From Lobosporangium transversale (taxonomy: Eukaryota; Mortierellomycota; Mortierellomycetes; Mortierellales; Mortierellaceae), in contig NW_019028999.1 in the NCBI RefSeq assembly GCF_002105155.1, positions 617,237-681,236 on the forward strand: DNA of 64,000 bases, given 5' to 3'. The translations under genes and the position numbers were made by a program. Shown piece by piece: positions 58,502-64,000 of the stretch. Each line of letters opens with the position of its first letter. Position 1 is the first letter of the stretch. The notes under the pieces were generated by a model that made no database searches, had not been told where the DNA came from, and worked only from the letters and a program-made list of their open reading frames with translations.

Positions 58502-59881
58502 ATGTCCTCTCCTTTATTTGTCACCTGCAAGCCCAAGGCTCGCGTGCCTACAAAGTCCACCAATTCGGGCTCTACTACACGACCTGAAAAAAAGGTTCCT
58601 AGACCACTCAATTGTTTTTTCATTTACCGCAGAGAGAATGCAAAAGCATATCGAGGGATGATTGCTCCGGTACTCTCTGCCAAACTCGCCAACGACTGGA
58701 AGAATGAGACGCCTGAGCGGCAACAGTATTACATGGAACTTGCTGAAAAGGCTAAAGTCGAACACAAGCTCGCGTATCCGAATTACAAGTTCACGCCCGT
58801 CAAACGAGGCACCGGCAAACGCGCTCTAGCGCTGGCTGCGATGGCTAATGCCGCCAAGAAGAGTGCAGAAGAATCCACAACCTCAGATCTCCAGGCCTCT
58901 CCTTCGACTCCTCCCACTAACAAAACCCCTCCTTTGGTCAAGTCCGAAAGTCCTTCGCCATCGCCCGAAAGTCCTTCGCCATCGCTGATCTTTGAATCTA
59001 CATTCTCGATTGATAAGTCTTTGGACGCCACATTGTCCACTAATCGATTGCGACGCAAGCGCAACACTCAAAGGGCTCACCGATACAATCCTGTGAATTC
59101 ATCTCCATTCTCGATACCATCACCTCACTTCAAATCCTCACATCAGCAGTTTGGATCCAGGAACACAAATGATAAGGCTGCTATCGAATCTGAAGATGTT
59201 GATGCTAAGGATGATGAATATGCTAACCAAGGTGAACTTATCCAATACATGTCGCAATCTTTTGGTTCGAACTCGAGTTTTTCATCCGGCATTGAATCTC
59301 TTCCTTCGCCTCTGTGCCAAGAGGAGAACTCTGTATTGGAAGCGAACATGTTCCCTTCGTTATTGTCGATGGAATCCTTTGAGCCTGAATGTCTTGCCCG
59401 TGATGATGCTCAGTGGGACACGACGAACAATGGACTCTGCACTACCATATCGGAACTATCTTTAAGCTGCCCTTCATCACCCTATTCTTCATACGGATGC
59501 TTAACACCATCCTATGATGAGTGCAGTTCGCCAACAATGACCACAATGTATACCTCAAGCGCAATTTCATCCTTGGATGGTTCAGACTATATTTGCTATA
59601 ATAGTGATTGGACCTCAAGCACATCCTCGAGCTTCCCTATGGCTCCTCTGATGACGCCACAGTGTCTAACTATGATGATGTCTTCACAAGTTTCGTCGTC
59701 TGTGTCTGCATCTACATCTACATCTGCAAGCCTACTTTTGTCCACATTTCCATTTGAGACAGAGAGTGCAATGAAGATAAAAGAAGATTTGATGATATCG
59801 CCACCAGTGTTGTCCAACTGCTCGGGCGTTTCACTCAACTCTACTCATGAATATCTTTGCAGTTCCTTCGTTTGGGCCTAA
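58502..59881 (+). CDS. HMG-box transcription factor (MATA_HMG type)
   Basis: Single exon, 459 residues. One HMG box lies at about residues 34-102: PRPLNCFFIYRRENAKAYRG, then LSAKLANDWKNETPERQQYY, and MELAEKAKVEHKLAYPNYKF. R-P-x-N-x-F-x-x-Y-R, then W, then the final H...P-x-Y is the sequence-specific (SOX/MATA/Ste11) class. A basic patch (VKRGTGKRAL) follows. The rest is Ser/Thr/Pro-rich and acidic, typical of activation regions, with a duplicated unit (SPSPESPSP) from a 15-bp repeat at about 58947-58985 and a Ser/Thr run near 59695-59745. Such boxes control mating or development in fungi. The neighbours (coronin, RlpA-like) are not the triose-phosphate transporter and RNA helicase genes that flank the Mucorales sex locus, so there is no support for a mating-type locus. 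Start is the first ATG after the leader. Confidence 0.9.
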   Translation: MSSPLFVTCKPKARVPTKSTNSGSTTRPEKKVPRPLNCFFIYRRENAKAYRGMIAPVLSAKLANDWKNETPERQQYYMELAEKAKVEHKLAYPNYKFTPVKRGTGKRALALAAMANAAKKSAEESTTSDLQASPSTPPTNKTPPLVKSESPSPSPESPSPSLIFESTFSIDKSLDATLSTNRLRRKRNTQRAHRYNPVNSSPFSIPSPHFKSSHQQFGSRNTNDKAAIESEDVDAKDDEYANQGELIQYMSQSFGSNSSFSSGIESLPSPLCQEENSVLEANMFPSLLSMESFEPECLARDDAQWDTTNNGLCTTISELSLSCPSSPYSSYGCLTPSYDECSSPTMTTMYTSSAISSLDGSDYICYNSDWTSSTSSSFPMAPLMTPQCLTMMMSSQVSSSVSASTSTSASLLLSTFPFETESAMKIKEDLMISPPVLSNCSGVSLNSTHEYLCSSFVWA

Positions 59882-59888
59882 GAGATAC

Positions 59889-59920
<32 letters not shown>

Positions 59921-60775
59921 ATAAAAATAAGAGACATAGTCTAGTAGATTAGTAGATTAGAAAAGCCTCGAATTCAGAGATAGATAAATAAAGCATAATA
60001 TAATTTTATTTCTTTCTCCCTTTCTCCCTTTCTCTTTCTTTAGTAATAGAAAATCAATGGATTACATTTCCTCAAAGAAAATGGTTTTTCCATCATTCTT
60101 ATTAGGGCCAAAAATAATAATAATAATAATAATAATTATTTAAAGAAAAGAAAGAAAGAGAAACTTTTTCTTAAAACAATAACCTTCCATTTTTGGTCAA
60201 AGAACGTGGAACGGGAAAGGAGGAAAGAAGGAAAAAAAAAAAAAAAAAAAAAAAAGATCTACATGTTTACATGTATAACATGTTCAATTGAGTTCAACAA
60301 CATCAAAAAGCAAAGCAAAACAAACAAACAAACAAGCACAATAGCATAAAAAAAAAAAAAAGAGGGTGGTAAACAATTTTTTTTTTTTTTTTTCCTTTTT
60401 GGTGTACTGTTAAGATTAGACCCCTTGTTTTTTTTCAAAAAAAAAAATAAAAAAAATAAAAAAAAAAAAAAACAGTATATCATTGCTGACAATATGGCTG
60501 AAATGGATCTAATGACGGAGATAGAGAAGGGGCTCATGAACCAGCATGAGACCTTCATCTGCCTGCTCTCGTCTAAGTTTATTCAAGTTATTCAAGTTTC
60601 TTTTTTTTTTTTCTAATGTCTATGAGTAAAATTGTTGTCTTTTTGAAGTGGTTGCAGTACAAATATAGTTGTTATGGTTACAATAGAGTACAAATCGAGA
60701 TCGATTCATGAAAGTAAAAAAGAGAGGAGAGGAGAAGAGAGGAGAGGAGAGAAGAGAAGAGAAGAAAGAAATATT
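59882..60775. other. 0.9-kb convergent spacer
   Basis: Between the HMG and RlpA-like stop codons. A runs (59892-59921, 60233-60255), (AAT)n at about 60114-60136, a T run (60377-60393), and GAGAG-rich DNA at 60720-60765. No gene. Confidence 0.65.
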
Positions 60776-61255
60776 TTAGACAAACTCCCATTGGATCTGG
60801 ACGACGCCCTGGGTGAGAGGAGCAAATTGCTTGAAGACAGCCTGGCTTAGATCCAACGAGCCGGGAGCACAGAATTGAGCTGGGCAAGTATCAGTTACGC
60901 GAGCAGTGACGGTCTTGCCTCCAGAGTGGATCTTGACGGTCTTTCCGCACTGGGAAGTGCCACCCATCTGATGAGCATTCATGGCGACGATCATGTCGTT
61001 AGTGTCGAAGGGAGTACCGCACGAGCCAACCTTGTCAGTGAACCATGTACCACGACCGGAGTAAGGTGAGGAACCAGTGCCTTGGGCGGAGATCGCGTCC
61101 TGATCCGTCGCCAAGTTCAGAGTAGCGGTGGTTTGACGGGTCGTTGAGGGAGCAGCAGCAGCAGCAGTCGAGGCAATAGGATCGATAGGGGCAGCGGCAA
61201 TCATGGTGGCGAGAGTGGCGGTGGCAATGATAGCGAGCTTGTGGAAGATGGCCAT
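60776..61255 (-). CDS. Secreted RlpA-like double-psi beta-barrel protein
   Basis: Single exon, 159 residues. The N-terminus MAIFHKLAIIATATLATMIA is a signal peptide ending around AAA-PID. A 35-residue Ala/Thr linker follows. The domain (about residues 63-159) reads GRGTWFTDKVGSCGTPFDTN, DMIVAMNAHQMGG, SQCGKTVKIHSGGKTVTARV, TDTCPAQFCAPGSLDLSQAV and FKQFAPLTQGVVQIQWEFV. T-W-F at the start, four cysteines, the T-D-x-C-P strand, G-S-L-D-L-S and the closing I-x-W-E-F are the pattern of small fungal RlpA/expansin-like (barwin-related) proteins. The equivalent of the expansin catalytic Asp is probably D in VTDTC. Such proteins are secreted during growth or plant contact; wall-loosening activity is not established. 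It lacks the C-terminal carbohydrate-binding half of true expansins. A clear 5' leader and an A run (61379-61398) lie upstream. Confidence 0.9.
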   Translation of the reverse strand: MAIFHKLAIIATATLATMIAAAPIDPIASTAAAAAPSTTRQTTATLNLATDQDAISAQGTGSSPYSGRGTWFTDKVGSCGTPFDTNDMIVAMNAHQMGGTSQCGKTVKIHSGGKTVTARVTDTCPAQFCAPGSLDLSQAVFKQFAPLTQGVVQIQWEFV

Positions 61256-62397
61256 GTTGAAAAAGATTGAAAAAAGTGATTAAGTTGGATCTACTTGTAC
61301 AAAGTAATGAGAGGGAGCTGCGAAGGGCAAGTGTCAAGGAAGGTGAGGATCAGAACAGGAAACTGATGATGGATAACAAAAAAAAAAAAAAAAAAAAACG
61401 GTGAGGAACATTGGAGCTTTTATACGCATTTTGTGTCCATCAACTCCGCTTGCTTGAGTTATGTGTGTTTTGTCCCTGGAATTGTTAAAGAGTTTATAGA
61501 TCTACAGATCTTTGGGACCCTTTTCCCTTGAGCTATTGGCTATGCTTACATAGGATGGAACACCAACTGCCAAATAAGGAAATAAAAGAAGAAGAAGAAG
61601 AAAAAAAGGATCTGTGGAACGCTGGTGCTGACCAATGAGCCCAGAGGACCCCTGTGTTTTTTTTTTTTTTTTTTTTTTTTTTTTTCATTCTTTTTAAAGA
61701 CAGCTTTGGTATAGTTGCCAGATTTAATATGATTGCCAGCTTATTAGGAATTTAAGGTTCGTGTGGTGAAAAATTACTTCCTTTTTGTTCTGCCATCTTT
61801 GGACTGCGCCGAAGATTAGATCTATTAGATATCACACGATTCGCGTAGGAGTCTCCACGAGAAAAAGAGGTGAGAAGCTATCCATTCACCTTCAACCAAT
61901 GTGAGTTGCTCAGACATCTCTACGTACAGACTACAGTAGACGATAGTTTGGTCAGGGCCACTGGTTCAACACCAATACCATTCCTTTTATCTCTTTTGGG
62001 AAACCAGGAAGCTTTAGCAGACCAATGAGTAAGATATATAATTAGCCACTCGATCATTTTTTTATGGCCCCAGCCTGAAACCCATCCTTTAATCAACTCG
62101 ATATTATATTTTTTTTTGAAACCCATCGCATTTGGTAAAGAAGCTGGTATTTGATTTTATTTTGTTTTCCTTGTGAAATTGAGGAACATGCGAATAAATA
62201 TCATTCTTTGATTCGTCAGATCCTACGAAAACCATTTAATCAGATGCAACAGGTCTAATAAGTAAGGTGACAAATACGTTTTTAAGAAAACTCGTGAATG
62301 TTTGTGTAAGTAGTTGGTCATTTTTGGTGGCGTAATGTAAAGATTCTTCTAGTAACAAAAAGAAAAAAGTACACTTTTGAGAAAAACGACGCTTCCT

Positions 62398-62430
<33 letters not shown>

Positions 62431-62568
62431 TAAGAAAAATGCGGGGAGGATGCTGATCTAAAAAGTAAAGGAGTGGGGTATATCTATAAGAAAATGTATC
62501 CATTGGGGGGGGGGTTTTCTTTTTCTTTTTTCATTTTTTTTTTTCCTCCTTTTTGATGCTAAAGATCG
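61256..62568. other. 1.3-kb spacer between the RlpA-like and dehydrogenase genes
   Basis: Promoter and leader of the RlpA-like gene, then AT-rich DNA with T runs (61657-61685, 62400-62428) and a G run of nine (62505-62514). A GAAGAAGAA stretch lies near 61590. No gene. Confidence 0.6.
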
Positions 62569-63642
62569 TTAAGCATCGTATGCTGGAGGACTGAAATTCT
62601 TCTTGAGTCCAATATCTGCTTGATCATCTTCAGCATCATCATGGTCTTCGTCTCCTATTCTCTGTGGTGTCCTTGACTCCTCAGATGTCCGTCTCGATGG
62701 TGCTGGTGAAATGCGTAGAGCGCTGATCATAGTACTCCAGTCATAAGCGCCCTTTCCTTGTTCCTTCACTTGGGTTAGATGGTTGTAAGCTAAATCGGCA
62801 GTGGGAAGCGAGGCACCCGTTTCCTGTGCCAATTGCCGCATATGACCTACGTCCTTTAGCCCGAGTTCGACCGAGAATCCAAGGTCTTTGCTCAGAACAC
62901 GAGAACTCTGGGTCATCCTTTTACTGCATTCAGTCCACATGGGGGCAGGGAAGAAAGCTTCAATAAACTTGAGTACGGATTCTTGGTCGACCTCTGCCTT
63001 TTCTGCCAATGTCAAACCTTCTGCCAATAACTCCATAGTGCCGACGACAAAAAAGTTTCCGATTAACTTGAAGGAGCATGCACGTGCTACATCCGTGGTC
63101 TTGAGGTGGATAATACTTCTGGACATCGTGGTAAAATATAAACATAATTTCTTGATCGCCTTTTCATCGCCGCTGGTGACCCAGATCAACTTTGCTGCCT
63201 TGGCCATGGAGGGGCGACCAAAGACGGGGCATTGGAGGTATGTGTGTTGTGGCGTGACTGCAAGTCGTTCCTTGAGCTTGGTTGCGAGAGTAGGGTAGAT
63301 AGTAGATGTCTCCACAAAGATAATAGAATGGTCGACCTGGCCAGCGAGGTCAATCAAGATCTCATAGATCTCCTCGACTGCCTCATCGTTCTTCAAAGAT
63401 GTAAAAATGATGTTGCTCTGTGCTACTAGGTCCTCAAGGGATTTGGCAACGCGAGCACCATGGTGGTGCATCTTTGCAGCCTTGGCAGGAGTGCGGTTCC
63501 AAACAGTCATCGTCAGCGATCGTGAGGTCAGATATCGTTGAAGGTTGTTGGCCATGTTATAGCCCATCTCGCCGAGACCGATCCAGCCGATTCTATCCTG
63601 CTGTTTGAGATGAATTAGATTTCCTATGATTTTTTTTGACAT
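62569..63642 (-). CDS. 6-phosphogluconate/3-hydroxyisobutyrate-dehydrogenase-like NAD(P)-binding protein
   Basis: Single exon, 357 residues. The Rossmann signature of the beta-hydroxyacid dehydrogenase family is clear: IGWIGLGEMGYNMANNLQRY (about residues 18-37; G-x-G-x-x-G). It is followed by TVWNRTPAKA (N-R-T, typical of NADP-preferring members), QSNIIFTSLKNDEAVEEI, FVETSTIYP, then TYLQCPVFGRPSMAKAAKL, where family members have 'D-A-P-V-S-G'. FKLIGNFFVVGTMELLAEG matches 'K-L-x-x-N', which contains the catalytic lysine, and LGLKDVGHMRQLAQETGASL is the C-terminal helical domain. The family oxidises 3-hydroxy acids or reduces short aldehydes; the fungal subgroup with 'CPVFG' has no fixed substrate known to me. 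The last 45 residues are acidic and disordered. The start at 63642 puts the Rossmann fold near the N-terminus; no targeting peptide is obvious. Confidence 0.88.
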   Translation of the reverse strand: MSKKIIGNLIHLKQQDRIGWIGLGEMGYNMANNLQRYLTSRSLTMTVWNRTPAKAAKMHHHGARVAKSLEDLVAQSNIIFTSLKNDEAVEEIYEILIDLAGQVDHSIIFVETSTIYPTLATKLKERLAVTPQHTYLQCPVFGRPSMAKAAKLIWVTSGDEKAIKKLCLYFTTMSRSIIHLKTTDVARACSFKLIGNFFVVGTMELLAEGLTLAEKAEVDQESVLKFIEAFFPAPMWTECSKRMTQSSRVLSKDLGFSVELGLKDVGHMRQLAQETGASLPTADLAYNHLTQVKEQGKGAYDWSTMISALRISPAPSRRTSEESRTPQRIGDEDHDDAEDDQADIGLKKNFSPPAYDA

Positions 63643-64000
63643 TTTGTTTTTCTTTTCTTGTTCTTGTCCAACTGGTGATATATATTTGTTAGATGCTATT
63701 GATGAAATAGATGGATAAATGATGGTATAGGGGGTATGGTATATTTTAGAAAGAGGGTGGGTTGAGGGATAAAAATGGAGTGAAAGCGTACAGAAATTCT
63801 AAGAAATGTCTTCAAGAAAAGGGCGAAAGCTCCTTCTTTATATATTTGAAGCACACCTTATAAGTGCAATAATCGAAATTTCCTTTGAATTTGTCCATAC
63901 AAGATGAGCCAAAAGCTATGGTCAATGATAAATATACACCTTTGGCCTTTGAGCCATTCTTCAGCTCCTTTCAAGGAAATAATAGGAATAGATTTCAGGT
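63643..64000. other. Upstream flank of the dehydrogenase gene
   Basis: 358 bp to the window edge. Holds a purine-poor leader just before the start (ttttgtttttcttttcttg on the plus strand) and a GATGATATA-type AT-rich stretch. No coding evidence. Confidence 0.5.

Noticed and set aside
58502-59881. Mating-type (sex) locus
   Set aside because: Only the HMG box supports it; the transporter and helicase genes that flank known Mucorales sex loci are absent from the window.

Overview
The window is fungal nuclear DNA. I see 21 protein-coding genes with 51 spliceosomal introns: 50 GT-AG and one GC-AG. Many introns and spacers carry long A or T homopolymer runs. Every exon chain given here was joined by hand, ends in a stop codon and adds up to a multiple of three. 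The gene content points to an early-diverging fungus of the Mucoromycota in the broad sense, with a Mortierella-like lineage the best guess. That placement is an inference from gene style and has not been tested by comparison. The clues are a HRDLHSGN-type kinase fused to ankyrin repeats, a small secreted RlpA-like protein, a white-collar-type GATA factor, an SREBP and a Lines homolog. There are no bacterial operons, tRNAs, rRNAs, CRISPR arrays or intact transposons that I can support.

Layout. 1-17.9 kb: an SREBP factor cut by the left edge, a Vip1/PPIP5K inositol pyrophosphate kinase, a GNAT acetyltransferase, a VOC/glyoxalase-fold protein, a casein kinase 1 with a long insert before DFG and a GC-AG intron, and a CARM1-like arginine methyltransferase. 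18.1-35.7 kb: a D-Ala-D-Ala-ligase-like ATP-grasp enzyme, a small GPI-anchored-type protein, a tail-anchored coiled-coil protein, the NatC catalytic subunit Naa30/Mak3, a protein with twelve CCHC zinc knuckles, a Dcr2-like metallophosphatase, and a kinase-ankyrin protein. 35.7-39.8 kb: a 4.1-kb spacer with a possible decayed gene. 39.8-46.7 kb: a GATA factor, a Lines homolog and a DUF4050/Gag1-like protein. 46.7-51.5 kb: a 4.8-kb AT-rich spacer rich in simple repeats. 51.5-64 kb: a tubby-like protein, coronin, an HMG-box factor, an RlpA-like secreted protein and a 6-phosphogluconate/3-hydroxyisobutyrate-dehydrogenase-like protein.

The genes do not form one pathway. Most are housekeeping or regulatory: sterol or hypoxia control, inositol pyrophosphates, kinases, protein acetylation and methylation, actin, transcription. 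Neighbours are often divergent or convergent, with spacers of 0.1-5 kb. I found no convincing new multi-gene system. The points most worth a second look are single-gene oddities: the ATP-grasp ligase in a fungus, the CK1 insert, the homogenised CCHC repeats, the kinase-ankyrin fusion, the repeats before the phosphatase domain, introns of a multiple of three without stops (one inside the GATA finger), and palindromic T(n)A(n) tracts that sit mostly in introns.
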